From: Acholoe squamosa
Lineage: Eukaryota > Annelida > Polychaeta > Phyllodocida > Polynoidae
Assembly (NCBI GenBank): GCA_949317995.1
Contig: OX439041.1
Coordinates: 47,725,269-47,789,268 of the forward strand
Length of the DNA: 64,000 bases
Direction: 5' to 3'
Shown: piece after piece, positions 44,290 through 53,500 of the stretch
Numbering within the stretch: the first letter of the stretch is position 1
Layout: each line of letters opens with the position of its first letter
The notes under the pieces: generated by a model
The model's database searches: none
The model's input: only the letters and a program-made list of their open reading frames with translations
Told to the model about the DNA's origin: nothing
Position numbers and translations under genes: made by a program

Positions 44290-44698
44290 TGTAATGGTTC
44301 GGTCTTAGATTGGCTGTCTGTTTGTTCGGAAAGGATCAAGAATACAAGAATGTCCGGTTCAGAAGGCAACAAGATTTATTCAGTATCCTACTATACAGTA
44401 AACTAAGGGTATTTCAAGTAGGCATGTTATCCTTCGATAGCTCTGATTTATGACTACCAGGTAAGGTTTCGGAGTCAGGGAGATCTTAGGGTGTTCGTAC
44501 AGAATCTGGGGGGGATGCTTCTGACCTGACTATTATATAGCCACAGGGTGGCGACCCCTCGTGTTTAAGCCAGGAAGCCTGGAGGACAGTGCTGCCACCA
44601 TCCGCCAGGCGTAACCGGCCTCAGCCCAAAAGGACGCTCCGCTCGGAAACTAGTCAACCCGTAAGCCATAGACGTTAATACTAAACCGTGCCCCTACA
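44290..44698 (+). mobile_element. Inverted LTR-like terminal repeat at right end
   Basis: Read on the + strand it begins TGTAATGGTTCGG and ends CCCCTACA, 409 bp. Its right ~235 bp (44,464-44,698) match the 3' LTR at 33,071-33,321 at about 93%, in inverted orientation relative to the element. Its left ~175 bp are unrelated to the first half of that LTR, as if the U3 part had been exchanged. AGTC follows immediately, matching the left flank. Confidence 0.7.
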
Positions 44699-45360
44699 AG
44701 TCAATTGTCACGAAATTGAAAGCAAAAGTGACGGCCATTTGCAGACTTGTACACATATTTCTGCCTTTATAACATCCTCAGAATCACCCCTAAAGTGTGC
44801 CAACATGTCGTAGATATATTTTACTACAATAGTCTACATATCTCGGCTTTGTTTGCTGCAGTTTTTACAGAGAATCTACCCTAAAACTACTCAAATATGT
44901 CAGGAATGTGTCCTGGTTGACGTTTGCACAAAGATTAGATAGAAAAGTCGGGTCTACAAGTGTCTTTTTACCCGAAACAAAAAGTGAGTGACGTTTTTTT
45001 ACGTCGGAATTCCGTCACCTGGTTGTGGTCAGTTTACATCGGTTCTACCCCTGTTCCCCCTGTCAAATCAACTCTAAACTGCTCAAATATGTCAGGTGCT
45101 CATCCTACTTGAGGCTGGCATAGGGATTAGACGAGAAAGACGAGTTTTGAAGGTGCTCTTTGACCAAGGGTGATGTTTTTGTCTCGGAATTTCATCCTCC
45201 AGTTGTGAATTGATTGTAAATAAATTCTGCTACTGTTGTTCTTGTAAAATCCACCCAAACCACTCAAACATGTCTTAGATAAATTCACCAAAAGGTTTCC
45301 AAAGTCTGGACTTGGAAAACTGTGGCCTTGCATTGACTGGAACAGATTCAGAAATTATTG
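44699..45360. repeat. Satellite-like array flanking the inverted-end element
   Basis: Diverged units with AAATATGTC or AACATGTC cores at about 44,800, 44,895, 45,085 and 45,265 recur with spacings near 180-190 bp for the last three. The first ~110 bp match the array left of the element (about 32,690-32,790), including TCACGAAA, a GACGGCC/GTCGGCC block and CCTCAGAA-CACCCC. This indicates a single ancestral array split by the insertion. Confidence 0.6.
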
Positions 45361-46040
45361 TCTACCGGTACGTCCGACAAGACTGTTTGAAAGTTGTGCC
45401 TGTGGTACCCAGCCTGTACTTGTTAATTGACTGTATATTTAACTTGTATGTTTACTTGTATATTCAAGATCAAATTTAGCAATTTGTCAGTGAGTAAATG
45501 AACCTTGTGCTGACATGTAAAACCTAATATCACTGATTAGTAGTAATTGGAATGAATATTTCCATTCTAGATCTACAATTTATATAATGTCAGTGAGTAG
45601 ATATTTTGAGCTAGCATTGATATTTCCTGCTAGTGAGTAGTCTATTTAAAACTGACATCTGTTGATAATTATAGATAAAATAATTATTGACTAATCCAAT
45701 AATCTATTCCAGGAATTGGCTGGTACCCATAAACAAATACTGAAGTTGTTCTGGATCATCGATCCTCTTAGTTCCATAGGGTCACAGGTCAGAATGTAGT
45801 TAGGCTAGGCATAACACTTGGTCACTATTGTCTTGCTTGTCTACCATAATTACCCTGTATTGAAACTGTACTTTCCTTGTCTTGAAAATTGCTGCAAAGT
45901 GTCTTAAAATATTTGTGTGAGAGAATACTCACAAGCAATAAATATTGCTGGTGATACCATTTTACACACAAGCGCAAATTGTCTAATACTGTACAAATTA
46001 CTGTCACTTGCAATTGCCGTTGATAGCACTTGAATTGTGT
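45361..46040. other. AT-rich intergenic DNA, no gene seen
   Basis: I find no coding signature, RNA gene or defined transposon in this stretch. GTCAGTGAGTA-type words recur at about 45,485 and 45,585, but without a clear repeat unit. Confidence 0.5.
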
Positions 46041-46240
46041 GTACTTTCTACCCACTAACAAGAAATTGTTGGTGATTCTGATTTCTACTCTGCGCATAAG
46101 TGACACATTTGTACTTTATAGCCACTAACAAGAAATTGTTGGTGAGTTTACTCTGCGCGTAAGCAACACATTTGTTTGTACTTTATAGCCACTAACAAGA
46201 AATTGTTGGTGATTCTACTCGTGCGTAAGTGACACATCTG
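46041..46240. repeat. Three-copy tandem repeat, 62-70-bp unit
   Basis: Units starting GTACTTTMTA at 46,041, 46,111 and 46,178 each contain CCACTAACAAGAAATTGTTG followed by a CTCTGCGC-TAAG-type block and end in ACACATTTG or ACACATCTG. The third copy is slightly shorter. A faint fourth relative (AATATTGCTGGTGAT) may lie at about 45,940. Confidence 0.88.
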
Positions 46241-46817
46241 CATTATTTGCACAAAAATTTCCGGTTTATACAAACCGCAGTATGACAAAGGTCGAACAGC
46301 CTCCTCCCAACTATTGTCCTGGCCCTTCCCATATTGTTGCCATGTGATTATATTGCAGTATATCCTAATAACGAGGCCAAGAGGAAATCAGCGAAGAGTC
46401 TACAGTATTTAGTAGGCTCTGCCTATAAGTACGAGGGATAGAGGATAAGTAAAGCTACAGTATATTGGTAGTTACACTATATATTGCTGTGTATTGATTG
46501 TTGAAAAAAAAATCAGATCACTTAGCAACAGGATCATTGTCCTGGAGTTTTGACTGGTGCTTCCCCACAATCCTCCATCCCTCCGTACATCAAGCCCAGA
46601 GCTTTGGGAGAGATATTTTGAGAGAAATAGGGATGTAAGATCTGACCACACCAGTACAGGTGAACAACCCATACAAGGTGACCCTAGAAGAAAGGTGCGA
46701 ACAGCCTGCAGATGCACCACAGTATCAGATGATATTGGGTATGATTGAGGTGATTTGGCCGTAACCTTCAGCACACAGGGTCACATCACTAGAACAAGTA
46801 GCCAACAGTCATCCACC

Positions 46818-47366
46818 ATGAATGCAAATTGGTATGACTACTGGGAGGGTCACCAATATGACTCCCAAAGGGGACTTGTTGTAGGTGGTGAAAGAGCTGT
46901 CAGTGAGCAGTGTCCTCCAACCACAAACTGCTCTGGTGAATATGATAAATGGGACTATTCCCCAACAGATGAGGTACAATCACCCCAAACTGACTATCAG
47001 CCCTCCGGGCGTCTGACGCACACCTCATCGCCAACAAATAGGCATAGACAGAGGAGGACTGTTGCCTCTGAGTATAAGGCTGGCGCCGCTGCCCAATCCA
47101 TACATCGCTCTAGCAAATACTATAATCGAGACTATTCCCCAACAGACGATGTGCGATCATCCCTAAGAGATTATCAGTCCTACGGACTTCCAACGCACAC
47201 CTCATCACCATCAAACAGGTCTAGAGCTGAGCGTAAGGCTAACACCACTACCCAATCCATGCATCGCTCTAGCAAATACTATCATCGGGACTATTCCCCG
47301 ACAGACAATGTTAGAGCTGGATGTCCTACTGGTTTAATTAATGGGCAAGGCCCAGAGATTCATTGA
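46818..47366 (+). pseudogene. Gag N-terminal region with internal repeats
   Basis: This open frame holds an ATG at 46,818 (an upstream in-frame GTG-type start at 46,755 is less likely) and ends at TGA about 47,364-47,366. It encodes a hydrophilic Ser/Arg/Thr/Tyr-rich protein with a repeated block, Y-x2-DYSPTD-V then THTSSP-NR. The block begins near 46,940, 47,120 and 47,278, so the units are about 160-180 bp; the third is cut short. It corresponds in position to the Arg/Ser/Asp-rich Gag start of element 1. I recognise no domain; the repeats suggest local duplication within gag, as in element 1. Confidence 0.6.
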
Positions 47367-47379
47367 TGGGGGTAGTTCA

Positions 47380-47800
47380 AAGGTAACATCTTCTTTTAAG
47401 AAGTTGGATTGACCCTCCAGGGCTGTTTCGGAGCACAGCAACAAGCCGCGCTGCACCAGGCAGCTTTGAAGAGTCGTAAACGGAAAGAGTCCTAATCATT
47501 AGCAGCACTTGGCCAAGATATTCGATACCTGGTTAAGTTGGCATATCCTGACTTTCCCCCTGAGGCAGCCAAAGTGATGGCTATTGAAAGATTTATGTAG
47601 GCTTTGGGTTCTTCAAATCTCAGCAAGGCTGTCTATAACACTCAACCTGCAACGCTCAAACTATAGCTGTAGAAGCAGCTGCATATAAGGAGGCATGGCC
47701 AGGTGATGAGCCAAAAAGTATAATCTCAAAGGTGAGATTCTGAGGTACAAGTCCAATTGTGAGTGACAGCCAAAAAGCACTGGAAGAAAAAGTGGCAAAT
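47380..47800 (+). pseudogene. Gag capsid remnant, decayed
   Basis: In broken frames this segment carries a remnant of the capsid C-terminal half, for example a LAALGQDIRYLVKLAYPDFP-like stretch at about 47,500-47,560 that parallels 2,025-2,085 of element 1. Stops and indels occur every 50-150 bp, so no product is expected. Confidence 0.55.
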
Positions 47801-47839
47801 CTTACAGCTAAGTTAGAAGAGGTACAAAAAGACTTGTTC

Positions 47840-48050
47840 TAGCAAGACAGGTTGTCATAACTGCGGTGACCCAGGCCACTGGAAGATAAGTTGTCCACGC
47901 GGACGTAGCCCAAGTCCGAAGCATTATAATTGCTACAATTGTGGTGGAACTGGCCATTACAAACGGGAGTGCCCCCGTCCCACCAGTCCTGGCAGAGGTG
48001 GAAGCTCTGGGTGCTTTGAATGTGGAGACGGGAGCCATAAAATATGAAAT
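47840..48050 (+). pseudogene. Gag zinc knuckles
   Basis: Three CCHC units can be read: CHNCGDPGHWKISC (about 47,853), CYNCGGTGHYKREC (about 47,932) and a decayed CFECGDGSHKI unit (about 48,010) that ends in a stop. They align in order with the first, second and fourth knuckles of element 1 and share its Arg/Ser/Pro linkers. Confidence 0.75.
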
Positions 48051-48266
48051 TGTCCCTGATCTAGGTCAGCATCACCAGCCAGGGGAAGATCAGCATCACC
48101 CCATGAGAAAAGAAATCGGGCATCTCAAGGAAGGAGAGATAGTCCTTACCCCAGCCATCGACCTCCCGTTGACCGGGAACCTAGCCCCGTACCACTCACT
48201 ACGGTTCCGAAACCGATTGCTGCTCGTGTAGCTGGGCCAAAAGCACCATGCTCACCCCCACAGGAG

Positions 48267-48735
48267 ATGCGTGTCTTAGTTGAAATTGAGTCTAATACAA
48301 ATAATAAGCAAGTAGCAGCACTCATAGATACGGGTGCACAAAGATTATTTGTTGGGCAGGAACTGTTCTCGCGTCTTCGCCAGCAGAGTGTTGAAACTGC
48401 TCACAAAGCTAGGGGAGATGAGTCATTCTACCTTGGGATATTCTACCTTGGGATATTATCTCGTTCTAGGTTTAGATTTTGTCCGAAAACACAGCGACGG
48501 AGTGGAGCTGGCGAGATGAGGATGTGAGGTTGCCGGGAGAAGAAAGTCCGGGTACAGGCATCCCCATGCAAGGTGTACGCGAGAGTACCACACTGCCAGT
48601 CTATGCTAGTAATGAGTCCATAGTGCCACCTTATCATGAGCTCACCATTGCCAGTGTCTTGCTTGAGAGGCCAAGTTTGAGAAAGATCTTGTCAAGACAG
48701 GACCAGACATTGACTCGAGTGTCATTGACACCCTA
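48267..48735 (+). pseudogene. Aspartic protease and linker, frameshifted
   Basis: The first part encodes MRVLVEIESN and the catalytic ALIDTGAQRLFVGQELF, matching the protease of element 1 almost word for word. Coding then loses frame, with an extra repeated TTCTACCTTGGGATA at about 48,425-48,455, and continues in frame 2 from 48,479 with RDEDVRLPGEESPGTGIP, again parallel to element 1. A short duplication and several indels destroy the frame. Confidence 0.75.
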
Positions 48736-48905
48736 GTGACAGATTTTGGGGGACAAATCCGCCCATATAGTAAATAGTTCCCCTCTATAGAGGAAGATAA
48801 GGCAAGGAGACCAGGTAGCATGGTTGACTAACGTTGATCCCAAGTGTGAGATGAAACGCATATGGCGACGTGGTTTTCGCATGGGCATTGAGAGTGAGGT
48901 CACTA

Positions 48906-49209
48906 AGGCCACCCCAAAAATATAAGTTGGTCTACAGATTTCCCTCTCCATATTTTCGGAAATTTTTTTTTTTCTTTGAAAAAAATCTCATCTACGGATT
49001 TCGCTCGCCTCACTTTCTACAAGATTTCTCTTTGTGATGTTTGGCAAATTCTTTTTTAAAATAAAATTTTTACGCTCGCCTCACTTTTCCAGCAAGGAAT
49101 CCATTGGACGCCAACGAATTCTTAAAAAAAATAAATAAAAATTTCGCTCGCTCGCACTATTTTTTCAAAACCCAAATCCGTAGATCAACTAATTTTTTTG
49201 GTGTGGCCT
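48906..49209. mobile_element. MITE with TA target site, AGGCCACMCC family
   Basis: Inverted ends of about 35 bp are present: AGGCCACCCCAAAAATA on the left and its near-complement ending GGTGTGGCCT on the right, with TA on each side (48,904-48,905 and 49,210-49,211). The interior is A/T-rich with repeated TTCGCTCGC-type motifs. The TA duplication suggests a Tc1/mariner-driven non-autonomous element. It sits inside the decayed Gypsy copy. Confidence 0.7.
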
Positions 49210-49280
49210 TAGACAGTCTATCTGCAGGTGGATGTAGATCAGCTGGAGATTCCGCTCTCGTTGCCTTCTATTCGATATTA

Positions 49281-49513
49281 CCGTAATCTCCCGCGTATAA
49301 GACGCGTCCTCTACGCCAAACAAAATGCTGGTGCGTCTTATAGATGAATCTCAACTTGGGGGTACGTCTTATACAAGGGGTAATTTTACTATAGAACAGT
49401 ACTGGATTTACAAAATTGAGCCCTAAGAGGTGCGTCTTATACGCGAAAATGCCTCTGCTGAGTTTGGGGTGCGTCCTATACGCGCAGCGCGTCTTCTACG
49501 CGGGAGAATACGG
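49281..49513. mobile_element. MITE with TA target site, CGCGTATAAG family, copy 1
   Basis: The termini CCGTAATCTCCCGCGTATAA and the complement of CGCGGGAGAATACGG are inverted, flanked by TA. GCGTCTTATA-type words recur on both arms, making the whole element nearly palindromic. A second copy is at 56,923-57,166 and a half copy at about 58,430-58,475. Confidence 0.75.
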
Positions 49514-49556
49514 TACTGTTAAACAACCCAAGATTCCTCACTAGTTATCTACTGTC

Positions 49557-49935
49557 AGCAGCGGTTTTGAAGTCAGATTTAACTTTAGCACCAACCGAAC
49601 CAGAACCCTTTGTAGAGCTTGCTCCAAATTTCAGCTGACGAGCCAAGCTCTGGCTAAATTTTTGGTAAGTGTGCCTAGTTAGATTTAGCTTAGAAATATG
49701 TATCTAGTGTTGACCTGTGACTAGTGTTTAATCTGTAGCATTTTGGGTAATATATTGATATCTTTTTATCTACTGAACTGTAATTGAAATTATTTGTCTT
49801 GATTCCACATTTATTCAGATTGTCATTTTAGATCCACTAGTTTCTATCATTTCCAAAGCCCCAATTATTCCAAATTCTAGCCATCCTAACGTTAGAAAAC
49901 ATGTAGATTAATTCCCCAGTCCGTTTATTGTTACA
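49557..49935 (+). mobile_element. LTR fragment, family B
   Basis: This matches 26,895-27,249 (and the duplicate unit) at roughly 93-95%, from GTTTTGAAGTCAGATTTAAC to CCGTTTATTGTTACA. It has a small insertion (TAAGTGTGCC) not present in the others. The primer-binding site does not follow, so it is a solo or truncated LTR. Confidence 0.75.
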
Positions 49936-50264
49936 ACAGTATTGATTCAAAATATATCACAGAGCCACCAGAGCTCAAAATTGGCCTAAAAACACTAAAT
50001 CTATTGGTTTCTGGTGATCTGACCCATAAACATTTGCGAGATGGGTTAGGATGGGACCTGGGATTGTAAAATACATTGCTTGTTAAAAGCAGTGACAGAT
50101 AAATGTGTGGGATAATGTCCAACTCTATCAGGTATGTAATCTCATTTTGGCAAATGTGTAGGAACCTTGATCAAACAACACTAATGACAACATGGCTACG
50201 GCTCATAGCCTCAAAATATCAAAGACAGCGCTCCCCACATATAAATGTTTAAAAGTTTTTACGT

Positions 50265-50335
50265 TGGGTCTGTGAAAATCATGAGGGTCAAATTGTTTAC
50301 CCTTAAGTGTAGGAAATCCTACAGATGTAGGCGAA
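50265..50335. repeat. Dispersed repeat pair, copy 1
   Basis: AAATCATGAGGGTCAA and AAATCCTACAGATGTAGG, about 45 bp apart from start to start, occur here and again at about 52,375-52,432. This marks a low-copy dispersed repeat of at least 70 bp. The element's ends are not clear. Confidence 0.65.
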
Positions 50336-50419
50336 GTCAAAACCCTGACAGTCCATAGCTGTCCTATCTAACACTGGTCAGAGGGAGTTATCACAATAAC
50401 CTCAATTAAGTTGGATGAA

Positions 50420-50425
50420 TTTATT
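50420..50425 (-). terminator. CCDC86: Poly(A) signal of CCDC86
   Basis: AATAAA on the - strand lies about 80 bases after the CCDC86 stop codon, a usual position for the polyadenylation signal. It is the first match downstream. Confidence 0.6.
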
Positions 50426-50505
50426 CTGTAAATGGTAATGGATATGCAAAACAGATGAACATTTGTCAATAACTGATGTGATGAGTTTTTCCTCTTATTT
50501 CCTCT

Positions 50506-50571
50506 TCATCGTTTCTCTATCTGCCTCAGTTGCTTTTTCCTCATCCGCTTCAGTTTAGCTGTGTTCTTTAT
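50506..50571 (-). CDS. CCDC86: CCDC86 exon 4 (terminal)
   Basis: Acceptor CCATTTCAG is followed by IKNTAKLKRMRKKQLRQ and then IEKR-stop, 21 codons plus TGA. This is the most conserved C-terminal block of the family. A poly(A) signal follows about 80 bases on. Confidence 0.93.
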   Translation of the reverse strand: MKNTAKLKRMRKKQLRQIEKR

Positions 50572-53500
50572 CTGAAATGGGGCAGAGGTAAATTGGAGTT
50601 TATGAAATGTCATTTAAGTGGTATCGTCCTAGATAGAGGTGGCAAACAAGTAAGACATTAGGGGTCTGTCCAATTGTAAACAATTGGGGGAGACGATAGA
50701 AATTACAAACATTCCCCCAGCTGTGTTACTTATATAATATATGTAGCTTCACGAAACAAAGGGGTGTGGATGGGGGGTACTCCATGTCACATGTCGATTT
50801 AAAAAAATGGGCATTGCACTTGTCACTTAAATCCCCATGTCACCTCTAAGAGCCTATCATGTCCCTTGTCGAATTTAAGAAAGCACCTATGTCATGTCAC
50901 TAATTGTTTTGCCTCATGTCACTAAGGCCCATGTCACATGTCGATTTAAAGAAATGGCTATGTCACCATGTCAAATTTAGTGGTTCATACCCATAAACAA
51001 GCCACAGATTCCCGTCAGAATAGGACCCAGTTTGCCATGAGAATAGGCACATGCAGCGAGCCTGCAGTGAGGGGTAGTGAGTATTGAAAGAACTAAGTCC
51101 CACCAGCTAAACCCAGGCCCTGCACACTACCTACGCTCAACTAAATTCAACACATTGGATCAAAGAGAGAAAAATCTTTTCAACCAATCACAACATAGTA
51201 ATAATTCAGTGTGCAACACCCCAATATTATACAAATGAGCTGTATTTGAGTGTAAACTATAATGGGAGCCGGCCTATATTATGACTACTAAAGACCTGAT
51301 TAGGTAATTAAGAAAGGTTATTCATAACAAACCGTCTTCCATAAAAACAGTTAGGGTGTAGATAATTTGCTGACAGTTACACTAATAGCATTTACACAGA
51401 AGGGATATAGATTCAGGGTTCTCTCCACACTTCAATGACACTGGCGGGCCGACAATGTTACTTTTACTGCTGCTAGTATATGTATCAACTAATTCCAGAA
51501 TCGCCACCAGGGTCGTTTTAGCTGTAGTAAGTTATTGAATTTTGTAAATCCATCAATTAGAGCAAAAAATGCGGCCATTCTAACAATTTTAATGAGTCAA
51601 AACAGCTATTCTTCCGTCAAAATGATGGCTAGATTTCCTGATGTGAATATTTTTAACCAATATTCATCATCAGATTTGGCATGTTAATCACATAATTGAA
51701 AACTGTATCTATGATATCAATGCATCAGCACAATTGGCTTTGTAGTGTGACGTTGAATCTGTGGGGAACCCTGTAAATTGGGAGTCAGAAAACGAAGTAA
51801 AGAAAAATTAACCCAATGGACAAGATGCACTACACTGACTTCCAACCACTGCACATTTATATAGAAAATGAATACATGGCAACATGACAGAAATCAGGGT
51901 TGCCACCAGACCTGAGACATCAAAACGATTTTTTCCAGACTTCTTCCTGACAAATAAAAAAATTCCCTTACCATTTACCATGTTTAATTCGGTGCATATT
52001 AGCAAGGTTGGAAGTGGCTTGGTGCTTTTAAAGCTAGATTTGCAGATAAGTAACCGTGTTTATGGTACAAGTATACTGGTTTACATAGGAAAACATAATA
52101 AACATGACTATATATGACCCGCTGACCCCTCATTTCATCCTGTATGATGTATAAAAATCCCACTGATGATTTTTTTTATGAGGAGCAGAATGCTGTAATG
52201 TTTGGGTAAAATAAACATAGGGTGTTTCAGGGCATACTCCCCAGAAAAAGTTTTGAAATCCTATTTTCTTCAAACTGTGACACAGACATTTGTTGTTGTT
52301 GGAAAAGTGGCTTTGTGAATAAAAGGAGGTACCAGACCTCCCCTTTAGTAAAACATTTTCTCGGTGTGCCTGTGGAAATCATGAGGGTCAACTTCTTAGC
52401 TAAAAAGTGTTGAAATCCTACAGATGTAGGACAAATCACATCAGTGATTATTTCTAGTACACACAACTACTGAATACATTGTAGAAAACTTAAAAGTGAC
52501 GTTAATGGACTGGATAGCTCACAAGTCCTTCAGCTGTCAATGGAACTGGAAGGTCTTTAACATCTTTCAGGAAGAACTTAATGTAGGGAATCCTGAATGT
52601 CCAAACCTCGTTAACATTGAATCCTGTGGTCTACACACAGTTCATGGGGAATTCAAGACAGGAACAGAGGCTACAATGTGACATCTGGTTACACTCTACA
52701 ATCCCATGTACTATCTTTTCCATAACTCCCCAGCCACCTACATTGTGGATATGCTCAGAATCCTTATACTGAACTTCATCCAGTGGGATATGCAAGATGG
52801 ATCAATACCAGCTCCTGCTCTTGTGAAAATTAATGTCAATTTGACAGAGAGTTGTTACCAAGAAATTAAAGAAGGTTGAAGTTATGTATACTTGTCAAAT
52901 CAGAACTATAGAGACATCTGATAGCAAATCACAAGTACAAATTCTAATGTTATACAAAGACTGCTGGACTTAACTGAAGTCCTATATGCAAACTCCTGGA
53001 AAATAGCCTGCAGAATTATTCCCTAGTCAGGACCTTCACAGCATTGAATCTCAAGTACATCACCAAGAAACCAAGAAAGGCAGAATCCTGCTCTATTTGG
53101 TAAACTGTTGACTGTTTCACAGGCACAATTCAGGAAGCTAGTGCATGATGTGACATGCAACCAACAAGCTCCATAATGAGGAGTAAGATATTCCTTGGAC
53201 ACATCCTGGTATCAGGAGATAGGACATCTTCAACTTTGTGCTCGTCTCACATAGGCTGGCATGTGTGAAAAGCAACAATAGCAGTAAGCAGGGCCGATGA
53301 CACCATTTAACACAAAGGATTGAAAACACATCATGTCCCAGTATCCAAGGGGCGGATGGAGACACATAGACAGAGATGTCAGTTGGGTATGGGCTCAACC
53401 TCTGAATATTTTTGGTTGTTAGCAATGCACACATGCCCCTCAATATATTAGGCTAAAAGCACCCATTTGTCTTCATTTCAACCTGTTCCCCTGACTCAAA

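Larger units (their letters stand above)
33071..44698 (-). mobile_element. Ty3/Gypsy element with inverted terminal repeats, RT deleted
   Basis: On the - strand the order is a coiled-coil ORF, Gag capsid, zinc knuckle, protease, a remnant of the RNase H end, integrase, a long unrecognised ORF, polypurine tract and LTR. The outermost 235-251 bp at the two ends are about 93% alike but inverted (both read TGTAGGGGCACGGTTTAG inward), and the flanks carry AGTC on each side (33,067-33,070 and 44,699-44,702). Normal Gypsy elements have direct LTRs. The RT and most of RNase H are missing. Similar satellite DNA flanks both ends, so the element apparently landed in that array. Confidence 0.75.
46500..48904 (+). 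mobile_element. Decayed Gypsy relative of element 1
   Basis: The leader, gag, zinc knuckles, protease and linker resemble those of the element at 280-3,930 in order and sequence (for example shared LGQDIKYLVKLAYP-like and ALIDTGA-like stretches). Everything after the protease-RT linker is absent. The copy has many frame changes and is interrupted at 48,906 by a MITE; about 65 bp of possible continuation follow it. Confidence 0.75.

Noticed and set aside
33071..44698. Direct assignment of the 33-45 kb unit to the Ginger DNA transposon family
   Set aside because: It has inverted ends and a 4-bp duplication like Ginger, but it also retains Gag, protease, an RNase H remnant, a polypurine tract and an LTR in the normal 3' position, so it is derived from an LTR retrotransposon.
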